Source: Gaertneriomyces semiglobifer
Taxonomy: Eukaryota > Chytridiomycota > Chytridiomycetes > Spizellomycetales > Spizellomycetaceae
Length of the DNA stretch: 64,000 bases
Direction of reading: 5' to 3'
NCBI GenBank assembly: GCA_025558075.1
Contig: JAHLKF010000008.1
Location: 310,001-374,000 of the forward strand
The notes below the pieces were generated by a model. It did no database searches and was not told the origin of the DNA. It was given only the letters and a program-made list of their open reading frames with translations. Positions 44,058 to 54,283 of this stretch are shown here, one piece after another. Made by a program: the position numbers and the translations under genes. Every line of letters begins with the position of its first letter. The stretch's first letter is position 1.

Positions 44058-47036
44058 TCATACTCTCAGACCGATGCGTATGTCCCCGTACGATTCACCT
44101 TGGATTGGGATGACAATTTTTCGAGAGGCAAGCACGAGAACTTCAAACGATTCATGCGGGCAACATCAAAGCCTGCGCTCAATCGTGGGCAAAAGCAAAC
44201 GTTTTCACTCACCGTGATAGAAGGCTTGGCTAGCCGCGGCTTTTGTGGTCGCACTCGTTGGCAGCAAGTCGAAAAAATGCACTACAACAAGAAGCGTACG
44301 TGAAACAATGATTATCTTTGTCGCATGGCCAAATAATTGTGACGATCGCTCGCGCACCATAGTTTGTGTCTGCATCTTGTGCGATACCTCGAACATAGCT
44401 GTCCGCGTATCCCCGTGTTAGGTCCGAGAAGCAACCTGCACAATGCGATACTGCCCACGATACCTTAAGAACTGTGACGTGTCTCTTTCGACGCTGCTCA
44501 TGGTGATCTCTTCTTCATTGAAAGGAACACCATCATCTAGTGCAAATGTGAGTCATTCGACGATACCACTTTCAGCAGGTAGGACCGTGTGCATACTCAG
44601 GAATTGGTCGTCGAGACCCAAGTCTGCCAGTGGACTAAAACTACGGTCTTTCTCCCGACCCTCTCTACTGGCGAAATCGTATCCAAAGCTGTCCGCCAGC
44701 GACGTGGAGTCGCGGAGTGGAGTTCTACGCCCTGAGCGCGATGATCCGACCGAGCCAGCTCGGGATGTGCGTGAAGGCGTGCGGTGCCACGGCATGATCT
44801 CGGATTTACGTTGCTCGGTTGCCCGAAAGAGTTCAACGGAATTTCCGGATGTGTCAAACTGTTGTTGTCGTGGGAAACCGTCAATGAGAATCACGAGTCT
44901 ACATTATGCGCATCGTACTGACCGACAATCCGCCTTGGTCGTCCAAGTTGAGATCATCTTGACCAGTTTGGTGGTACTGCTGGTCGTAATAGCTGGTGTC
45001 GAGCCCATCCGTGGCATGAAGATGAGTAGCTCGCTCCCCGTTCCCATGCACGTGAGCCTTCTTATTAGACGTAGCAGCCCCATCTACAGAGTATACCATG
45101 GTGAGACCGCTTGGTCATCGATTAGACGGCCTATATTGCACTTACCCCCGAGCCGTTTTCCATGTACAATATGTTGCCAAAAACTGCTCAGGCCCCGTCC
45201 AATGTCTGGAACAACAGATCATCAGTCAAGTGTACCATCGTTACAACTTTCAGCAGCCAGACCTAACGGCGGTACGCGGATTGCATGCTTCAAAAAGTCT
45301 TTATCAGCCCTCTGTCGTTTGCGAAATCGTTCTTGCAGCTCTGCCAAGTCTAAATCTGTGGATGCTTGGTTACGCATCGCTACCATCTCTTCGTGGGAAA
45401 GCTCAGTCTGGTGATCCGTCCGTGACACACGAGCACATAGCGCCTATTTAATAAATAGACCCAGTCAAGCCGACAAGCAGCTTCCTCACCGTACGATCAA
45501 TCAAGTGGGCATGATGCTTGCGCTTTCGAGTTTTGTCGCTTGATATTATCTCAACAGGGTCCGTTTCTAGCGTTGGCAGATAGTGCTGATCAGGAACGCT
45601 CCGATCCGAGCGGATAGGTGACGGTTGTGGCACGGATTGTTCATCCACTGGATGCACAGGGAGTCCATCGGCGTCATGCTCAATGTTGAAATCTAGGCCA
45701 GACATGTCGTGCTGTGGGAAGAACGGATCATATATCGTGAGCCAGGATGTGATACTGCAAAATTCAAGACTGATCGCACCAGTTCAATGCGTTTTGTAGA
45801 AGGGACCTGCTGGCCATGGTCTTCTCTAATATCTGCAAAAAGATCAAAATCTCCGTCCGCCAATAGAAAGGAGTGAGCACCATCTCCTCCAGCTGAGTCG
45901 TCACCCAAGTTGACGCCCATGTTCACATCATCAAGGTTGATGTCACCTAGCATCGAATTCGTGCTCCACCTTGACTCGCCAACAGGGCGTTCCTGCAAGG
46001 TAATTGAGCGGATGGTACCTGTGTGTGATGGAGTCCCATAGGAGAGGACACCATGCGTCATCGACGCACGGCTTCCGGAGGTTGGAGTCTGAGGAATAGG
46101 TGAAGCTGCATTGCAGCCAAAGCCAGCGGCTGTTAGCGGAGATGGAGGTATAGGGCGATGTTTCTACATACCCATGCTCATCGTACTACTGTGGGCGTTT
46201 TTATCTGTTGATGGGACGACCCAACCCAGTCCAAGCTGGCGGTCAAGCTTCGGGTGCACGAACAGAATAATCAGTGGTTAATGATGTTGGAAAGCGGTCA
46301 GAACAGCATGTACCTGTGTGTCAGTTGCCAAAAGGAGCGATTGTTCCCTAGGTACGTCTGCATCTTCATCAAGCGGGACGGTAATTGCATCGTATCTGTT
46401 AGCGCGGACTAAAGGTGAGAGACGGTTCACGACTGCGTGAGCAGACGTTCCCATAAGGACCTAGCTTCCGGCATTATCATATCCAAATCGCCCGATTGGA
46501 TGTCTGCCCATGCACGCTTGATTCGTGTGAAAACTTGATTTGCCTCCGCTGCAATGGTGTTGATCGTCAGCAGTGGAAGTACCTGTTTACCACCAAGCAG
46601 GCACTTACTATAAAGAAAACTTGTTTGTTGAGAGTAAACCCGAGTAACACCGATCATGAGGTTTGATCTACCAAATAAGGAGTGTCACTCTTCGGCCCAA
46701 CGCAATCAACAACAACAAATGTTCTAGAGTACATTAACCGCAGCGCCATCGGCTCCGGTGGGTGTTGCAAGAAGTCGCTGTAGAGCAACAAGGATGATAT
46801 AGCTGCCCAACAAATAACGATGGCCTGCGTCCATACCATGCTTTCACCACATCGACACCGTTGACTTCTCGTTTGGACAACTGGGGCAACAATTTATCAA
46901 ACGGATCCGAATAAGCATGAGCACTTCAGGTTCTCACCTTTTTGAATGAGTGCTTCGATCCTAAGGTTGCAGCCAACCAGGCAACGGCCAATCCGGACTG
47001 CCTTTTGGATGTTAAAATATCGTGCGAGTAGAACAT
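44058..47036 (-). CDS. REC8: Meiotic cohesin alpha-kleisin Rec8
   Basis: An intron-dense gene of roughly 16 exons, read from the ATG at 47036 to the stop at 44058-44060. The N-terminal SMC3-binding domain reads MFYSHDILTSKRQSGLAVAW, then PPEPMALRLISNLMIGV and TRVYSQQTSFLYTEANQVF; the VYSQQ block favours Rec8 over Rad21. The middle has a basic KRKHHAHLID and TELSHEEM. The C-terminal winged helix that binds SMC1 is split over three exons: SQFLSYVRGIAQDADTNY, VHFFDLLPTSATTKAAASQA and VLVLASRKIVIP with ESYGDIRI. Its last acceptor is an unusual AAG in TTTGAAG. Rec8 holds sister chromatids in meiosis and is cut by separase. Exon edges in 44400-46400 are only partly resolved. Confidence 0.85.
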
Positions 47037-47768
47037 GATTGACGTCCTGGATCTAACGGGCGTTCATGTACAGAGCTCCCAAACCTGCTTCAACTATTCT
47101 GCTCTGATTTGGTTTACCTTGCCCGTCCTGCTGGCTAATCACCCATTCAATGTCTGCAGTAATGTTAACCGAGAGAAAGCATGGTCCGTTTGCCACCAGT
47201 GTCTCGTCCTCCAAGCTCCGATCGTTGAAGTTATTTGACGCGTTATTACACACAGAGTTTCTCACTGAGATACTGAACAGCATGACGGATAGCTTGTGCT
47301 TTCCCAAAGGAAATGGAACGATGCGAGATTGTCATCTCACTAGAAGAATGAAGAAGTATAGGGGCTTGTGCTTTCCGAGAGAAAATTGAACTATGTGGGA
47401 TAATTTTCCCACTGGAAGAATGAAGAAGCATGGCGGGACAGCTTGTGCTTTTCGAGAGAAACCGAAGGATGTGACATCGTTATCTCATTAGAAGAACGAA
47501 AAGCGTGGCGGAATAGCTTGCTTTGTCCTGAGAAGGTGAACTGTGCGTTCATGGCCTCACCTGGCGAGTCAAGACCATGACGAGATATATTCCGTAATTT
47601 CCTGACCTTGATGAACTTGTGAAACTGAAGACAGCAGTGGCGACAGTGAAGATGAAGGGGATCGACATGACAAAAACGTTCGTTGCACAATGCACATAAC
47701 TCATTTGAACTGTCTTACTATCTTTGCGCCTATTGCTACTTGCTCGCTCTCTGAGGGTCTGCCATTTC
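47037..47768. other. Intergenic with tandem repeat
   Basis: This is the region between the REC8 start and the chitinase stop. It holds the repeat at 47291-47560. The minus strand at 47600-47700 has a short Cys/His-rich frame (CALCNERFCHVDPLHLHC) that I could not connect to a gene. Confidence 0.4.
47291..47560. repeat. Degenerate tandem repeat, unit about 75 bp
   Basis: Four units begin with AGCTTGTGCTTT-like sequence at about 47291, 47363, 47440 and 47515 (spacing 72-77 bp). They share CTTGTGCTTTxCxxAGAGAA and a GAAGAATGAAGAAG motif, with clear drift; the last unit is truncated. Confidence 0.65.
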
Positions 47769-50597
47769 TTATGGGTTAGCGATGCGCTCGCTCCGTTCAC
47801 GTTTCGCCTGGCCCTCGGGCATTGGATGGAAGAACCATGGAGAACCCTTCGATACGACAGGGAGCTGCACAGCACCTTGCGTCACACCCCGCCGGCCTAA
47901 TGGCGTAAGCTTGGGCATAGACGGAAGGATGAGATCAGTTGGCTGAACGATGATCCTGGATGTAGTGGCGGTGGGGGTAGGGGCAACAGTCGGTGCTGCA
48001 CTGGAGCGAACAGGTTGGGCATCTGCGAACCTCTTGAAGAGCCCGGCAAACTCGTAGTCCAATTGCGCAATCTGACTGCTAGCATAGAGGGGTCCAAAAG
48101 CACTCACATCTCGGTTGATGCTCCAGAACGACAACTCAACTACCCAGTCCCTCTCCAAGGCCCAGGTTACTAGAGTCTGGCCGTCGACTGCCCTGAATAT
48201 TTCCCCGGCAACGTCATTTTGCCCAATCATCGGGGTGATACCAATGCGGCTGGCAAGGCCAACTGACTCGGCCTGGGCTTTTGTAGCCTCAGCAGCTTGG
48301 ATAGCGTATGAACCCATTTCAGTGGCACCATTGGGAGCCGCGGCGGACCCGTAGTCCATTGCCATGATGTTAATGACTAGTGCAAACGCGTTGGAAGCAC
48401 GCACACATAATATAACGTACCCACATGAGAGACCACGTACCGTCAACCCTCACGCCAAACTTCTTAGCGCTTTTGAGCAAATTGACTCCCTCTGGTGAGA
48501 GACCTGTCGGTAACACAGGCAGAGTGTACGAGACAATGAGGCTCGGATTGGCTTTTTGAAGGCCAGCAATCGCCTGATTCCGGCGATCCACTGCAGCTGC
48601 ATTTGGTAAAGCTGCGCCTTCGATGTCAAAGTCCGCCCACGTAAGGCTGTAGGTGTCGATAACGGCTTGATATTTCCTTTGGAGTACATTGGCGTCGGTC
48701 ACTACCGTTCCAAGCTCGTTACCTGTTGGGAACGATGAGTGATACTGGCTGGAAACGTTGCTCACAGATTATCTATAACACGCGAACCCACCAACGGCGC
48801 CCCCAAAGGAGATTATGGCGTCACCGCCTGCCTTTCTCAGCCTCGTCAATATGTCCAGATAAAATCTGCTTGTTATGGATGTAATGCCTCCCCAAGCCGG
48901 GTTCTTTGCATTGTCGGCCGTAATGAATCCAAGAGTAAATTGCTTGACACCAGTCTTCGCAGCGACAGCCGAGATGTCCAGCGTCGGCCATAGCAAGACG
49001 TCAACATAGGGAGCAAAGGTGCGTGGCAGCCATTTTGAACCCGCGACAGGGGTATAGGTGGGGCTGCTCACTGCTGTGCGTGTGGAAGCAGTTGAAGAGA
49101 GGGTGGGAACTTGGGTACTCTCAGGTGGGATAATGGCCCCGTCCTCAAAATCCTTGAAAATACTACTGAATTCGTAGTCGTTCTGCGCAATCTGACTGCT
49201 AGCGTAGAGTGGGCCCTTCTTCGAGGTATCCCTGGCTACACTCCAAAAAGACAGCTCAGCAACATAGTCCACGCTCTTGGCCCATTGCAAGACCTGCTTT
49301 GCGTCCGGAATACGGAAAATTTCACCCGCAACATCGTTCTGACCAATCATTGGAGTTATACCAATCTTAGCGGACTTCAGTCCGGCCGCCTGAGCCTGCT
49401 TGTAAGTGCTTTGGGCGGCCGAGATGGCATAATTGCCCATCTCACTGAGGCCGTTCGGGGCGGCGCTGCCACCGTAGTCCATGGCCATAATGTTTACAAC
49501 TGCGAAAGCACTTATCAAAGCTAGTTGAAGCACCACAGGCCCGGTGTCACTCACCGTCAACCTTGACTCCATTGGCTACAGCGGATGTTAGTAACTTTAC
49601 CCCTTCTCCGGTGAGCCCCGAAGGTAGAGCAGGCAGGGTGTAGCTGACAATCAACCCCGGGTTGGCTTTTTGCAGTTGTGCAAGGGCTTTGTTCCGTCTG
49701 TTTACTGAAGCAGTGTCGGAGATTGCGGCTCCTTCAATATCCATATCGATCCATGTGACTTGATACAGGTTGATCACGGATTGATACTTTGCCTGTAACG
49801 TGCCAGCATCGGTCACGGCTTGGGCCAGCTCTGTCCCTATACGAAATTGTCAATTCGCTACTTGGTAGACAATTCAATCCGCGCTTAACATACCAGTTGC
49901 TCCGCCGAAACTAACAATAACGTCTCCGCCCTTCTTCCGTAACTTATCCAAAATTTCGACATAGAAGCCCTGTGTCGTAGGAGTGACTCCACCCCATGCA
50001 GGATTTTTGCTTCCGTCCGCAGTAATAAAAGCCAATGTAAAATGCCTTATGCCGGTTACGTCGGAGATTGCCGAAATATCGGGAGTTGGCCACAACATCA
50101 CGTCAACATAAGGTGCGAATGTTCTGTTTTTCCAAGTTCCAACCGCAGGCATGGCTGTAATGGCTCCGCCAACTGTTCCGCCTGCGACCGGGGCGCCTCC
50201 AGCAGTGTTATCTGCGCCGTCGGATGAGACCACTGTTCGTTCCGAATGATGAGCATTCAACGCACCCAAAACGGATCCGCCAATCGGCTCCCAAAGAGAT
50301 GCACAGCATCCAGGATACCAATCTAGTTGGGCGACATGTGGTTGAACAACTCTGAACCGAGCGCCATTGTATGTAACCGTTTGCCCAGTGGTGTATTTGG
50401 CACCAGCTGTCCACTTGAGGTCTGTGGCAGCACATTAACTAATAATCAATTGAACCGACAATACATTTTCTCATGACCTCACCTTCATTTTGGGAGGCAG
50501 GTGCTGCAGAAACGCCACCAGCAGCAAGAACAATCAGCAGGGTAGTCACTGATACCACATAGATCACAAAGTTGCGCGCAAGTTGAGAAAATCTCAT
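47769..50597 (-). CDS. Secreted chitinase: CBM5/12 plus two GH18 domains
   Basis: Six exons (50597-50483, 50421-49894, 49836-49555, 49499-48792, 48722-48441, 48376-47769) encode 840 residues. A signal peptide is seen at the start (hydrophobic VVSVTTLLIVLAAGGVSA). A chitin-binding CBM5/12 module follows at about 40-85 (WTAGAKYTTGQTVTYNG and WYPGCCASLWEPI). Two GH18 domains of the bacterial chitinase-D-like type come next, each with APYVDV.LWP, FGGA and the catalytic strand WIDMDIEG (Glu249) or WADFDIEG (Glu579). Both keep the acid Glu. The C-terminus is Ser/Thr/Pro-rich, then basic. It should degrade chitin outside the cell or remodel the wall. The two domains are an internal duplication, introns included. 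Confidence 0.9.
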
Positions 50598-50877
50598 TTT
50601 TTAGCAGAGAAAAATGCAGCAATATAGATGAAGAGGCTAATCATACAGTTTGGAACTTGCAGAACTCGTGAGCATGAATGCGTACTCTTGTCGTATGAGG
50701 TATGGCGATAGTCTGATCAGGAAGTGCCCGACACGCTGTCGGACTTGCTTATGTGAGCATTTCCGTCCCAGCTTAGTCGATAACACTTTCGAGAGGCGTT
50801 ACCCACACAATCTTGGATTTTTAAGTTACAAAAAACTATGCTATCTACATGTCTATAAAATGAATTACGCTCCGACC

Positions 50878-52068
50878 CTACGTCAAAACACTTCGGTACG
50901 GCCTGGGAAATGTAGCATTACCAAATGCCAATCCATAGTGATCTTCCAAATAATCCAGGACAGCCGGAATGGACGTTAGGCAGTTGAACATTTTCTTTTC
51001 TGAGTTGTTCATGCTCTTGCCAAGCATATACATCAAATGGTGGTGAAATATGAAGTGATTCGTCCCATATCCTATGGCCAAACGCACATAATCTTCGACT
51101 GCACTCAGCGGCGTGAATTGGTGGCCCGCGAACAGTGCAGGGTTCTCTAAAAGCCCGCGAGCTGACATCACACCGTCTACTCCGGTGCGCTCAACCACAC
51201 TGTCAGCGTCTTGTCGCGTATATATATCACCGTTCGCAAAGACAGGCACGTTGATATTCTCTTTCACTAGCTTAATAGCTTCATAATCCACAGGTTCCGT
51301 GTTTCGCTGCCGCCGGGTTCGTCCATGAACGGTAATCCAGTCGACGCCCACCTTTTCAGCCCTTCGCGCAAACTCAACCGTCTTTTTTAAGTCATTGTGA
51401 ATGCGAATCTTTATGCTCACAGGAAAATGATCCCCATCCGCCATCCGTACTCCAGCAGTCCGCTCTTTCGTTTGTCGAACCATCTCTTGGACCATTTCTG
51501 GGTGCTCCATCATGAAAGATCCAAGCTTTTCTTGTATTGCCCATTTCTGAGGGCATCCACAATTCAGATCGACTCCGGATGCGTAGGGTGACGCTAGGAG
51601 TGAAGCATCGGCGAGGTCGCTCGGCGAAGAAGCAGCGAACTGAACAATAACAGGATCATCGTTGCGGTTAGTCCGGAATTCGAAGGAGCGAGATACATGT
51701 GAATGCTTATAAACGCCGGCAAGGATCATAGGAGTATAGCAGACATCAGTTTCGTACCTACAGAAGCGCAGGTAACATGAACAACCAGCAAACAGCTGCA
51801 TCCCAGGCCTGATCATGGAGAAAACCTACTTTCGAACGATTTCCCTGAAGGGCAGCTTACTGTACCGAACCATAGGAGCACAGATAGTTACATACTTCCG
51901 TCCGTCCTTGTTGGCCAACCGGTCGTCAATTATCCGCAACGCAGACCGACGAGGGGGAATGCACTCTGCGTCCTCATTTCCGACATCAGGTTGAATCGCC
52001 CCATCATGCTCATCTACTGCGTCCCCATTTACGTCCGCTCGGCTGTAGGGTAGGTCTTCTATAGACAT
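50878..52068 (-). CDS. DUS4: tRNA-dihydrouridine synthase Dus4
   Basis: Two exons (52068-51830, 51757-50878) encode 372 residues. The TIM-barrel start APMVRYSKLPFRE, the FMN-site NCGCPQ with its catalytic Cys, SIKIRIH, WITVHGRTRRQR and VFANGDIYTRQDAD are Dus hallmarks. APMVRYSKL and the length fit Dus4/DUS4L, which reduces uridine at positions 20a and 20b of tRNA D-loops. The N-terminal 50 residues are acidic and not conserved. It is divergent from the FAM210-like gene, with 135 bp between start codons. Confidence 0.9.
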
Positions 52069-52203
52069 CCAGTGCACTATGTCAGTGACGAAACCGAGCT
52101 ATGGAAGCGAAAATGACAAAAGTGTCAAGAAACGTTTCACGCCACAAAATTCAGTGGTGTTCGCCATCAATCATCATTGAAGCCTATACAGATACCCTCA
52201 AGC

Positions 52204-52890
52204 ATGCATGGCAGCAAAGTGATATCAACGACCATATGCCAACATTACACTTCCGCTTTCCCTTGCTGGAAACGGAATCTTTTAGGAAGTCGCTGGCCCG
52301 TTAGGATACCTCACCGAAGCACAACTACCAGAGTGGATCCAGATACGCAGCTTTCATCATCGAAGTTCTCTAAGTCTCTCCGAACAAGTTCTGCCGACAT
52401 CCGTAAACAGTTACTTTCTCACCCAGCGTCCTACCTGGTGTCCTTCACCATTCTGCATGAACTTACAGCCATCGTTCCTTTGCCCGCGTTCTACTTTCTG
52501 TTCAAGCATTCCGATCTCGCTGAAAGCGCCATCAATCTTCTTGATGTCAGCCCAGAACTGCTGGCAGAGGGGCAGAGGCGGATGACAAAGATGATGGGTT
52601 ATCTTGGATATAACCAAGATAATTTAGCAGATGGAGTTGCGCGAGAAGTAATGACGATACAAAGTGGCAAGATGATGTTCGATCTTGTAGCGACGTATGT
52701 TGCTGTGAAGGTGCTGATGCCCGTGAGGGTCGCCATTAGCTTGGGCTTAACACCATGGTTTGCCAGGTAGACGTACTCGGCGTTATACATTACAAGCCCT
52801 TGCTAACAGCCATGGGCGTTTAGGACAATTGTGATTCCTGTGCAACAAGCCTTCAAGAGGGTCCGCGACCTTTCAAGAAGGAGCACTTAA
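52204..52890 (+). CDS. FAM210/DUF1279 mitochondrial membrane protein
   Basis: Two exons (52204-52766, 52824-52890) encode 209 residues. The start MHGSKVISTTICQHYTSAF and the Arg-rich following segment look like a mitochondrial presequence. The DUF1279 core is HPASYLVSFTILHELTAIVP, LPAFYFLF, then VATYVAVKVLMPVRVAISLG, LTPWFAR, giving two membrane segments. Human relatives FAM210A/B are inner-membrane proteins linked to mitochondrial translation and haem metabolism. The short second exon supplies a basic C-terminus. Confidence 0.82.
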
Positions 52891-53009
52891 TTCATGTAAT
52901 ATTAGACTACCGGAGAGTATTTCAGTGGATGAGCTCAGGGAAATCTTTCGCCTCACAGTCCGGTCGTATCGGGAAGGTATCGAAAAGCCGCACCAGCTGA
53001 CGGCATCAC

Positions 53010-54247
53010 TCATGCGTTAACCAAATCAAACTCAACGACATAGAATACATCGCCTTTGCTAAGGCTCTTTGACATCATGCGTATAGGTTGGCCGTTGAGG
53101 TATTGTAACAGGTTAATATTGATGCCCAGAGTGAGGTCGAAGGTGTTGAGGTCGATAAATGGCGCGAAAATCTACGAACATACATGCGTGAGCAACCATG
53201 ACTGTGTGGTAGTGAGGAAGGATAAGTGGCAGCAGCATACCTCAGTCTGGTATACGTTATCCGGTTTGAATGTTACGGCTTTTCGCTCTTCCTCTGACTG
53301 GAAGTGCCTCCGACGCTCGGCGATGCCTTCTGGTGGAAATGGGAGGTCGTCGGCATCGTCCAACAATAAAGACGTGTTCTCCGTGAGCTCTTCAGTCCCT
53401 TTCCATTCGCATAGAACCTCATCTGGATGTGGTTCCATTTTGATCTCACTTCGATGTTTTGCAACAGCTTTTGAACTAGTAGTAAAAAGTTTCTCTGCCT
53501 TGGCTACATTGACGATGTTCATAGCACAGAGGACAGGACTCCACAGCCAGGGCTTCTCGGCGTAAACGTCGGTTTTCAAAGCTGGGTCGATCAAATTGGC
53601 AAACTTGATTGCAACCCAGGCCCCTGTAGGAGGAGCGACCTTCTTTTCGAACTCGGCCCCGAATACGACATCATCCGCTGTGTATTCTTTCTTGAACCGA
53701 CCGGTTACTTGAATGCTGAAAACCCGGCGTTTGTTCTCGAAATATGGCAGATCTGAAATGGCTGCCTTTCCTGATGGAGTTATTCCGTTGAAGTCTGGAA
53801 CATGGCGGGGAATTAGCGATATGACTAAAGCACAAGGCAGAGTGGGTTGCCATCCAATCGTTGGCCGTGTCAAATACATCATGAGACGCAAATCACCGCA
53901 TCTGCGGGCATCAGCAGCGAGAATTACGGCTACTATCTCCAATGCGCGCAGTCGTCTGCGGTTTCACGCGCCAATCATGTTTCCACAAAATACTCTCCAG
54001 CAGCAACATATGTGCAAGCTCGATTCGCTTGTGTTTCCAGTCTGTAGTCAATATGGGAACGATATCTATACTCACTCTTAACCCTGACCGCCACATATCC
54101 AGTGAAATGTTCGGAGTCCACAAAAACAGGATCGTTTTCGTCATTGACATTGGCGACCGTCAAGGTTTCAAGGTTGGAACCTATCCGACAACGCAACTTT
54201 CGCTTCCCGACAGCGGCAGAGCCACTCGCGCCAAAGAAATACTCCAT
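53010..54247 (-). CDS. UPF0590 (DUF1769) family protein
   Basis: Three exons (54247-54076, 53794-53241, 53171-53010) encode 295 residues. The family block PYFENKRRVFSIQVTGRFKK is followed by VVFGAEFEKKVAPPTGAW, IDPALKTDVYAEKPWLWSP and MNIVNV, and the last exon gives FAPFIDLNTFDLTLGINI with NGQPIRMM. UPF0590 proteins are widespread in fungi and have no settled function. The ATG at 54247 starts the recognisable domain. Only 36 bp separate it from the first plausible ATG of the divergent AAA ATPase gene. Confidence 0.82.
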
Positions 54248-54283
54248 TGGAATGCTTAGAGAGTGGAACCTTCGTTATGCAAT

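Noticed and set aside
43906..44217. Plus-strand ORF of 103 residues
   Set aside because: It overlaps the REC8 3' end in antisense and has no motif or codon pattern of its own.
44052..44303. Plus-strand ORF of 83 residues beginning MGSYSQTDAYVPVRF
   Set aside because: It is antisense to the last exons of REC8, whose winged-helix residues read clearly on the minus strand.
44443..45414. Plus-strand ORF of 323 residues
   Set aside because: It overlaps several REC8 exons and introns in antisense; no recognisable domain.
49111..49524. Plus-strand ORF of 137 residues
   Set aside because: It is the antisense shadow of the chitinase GH18 exon 49499-48792.
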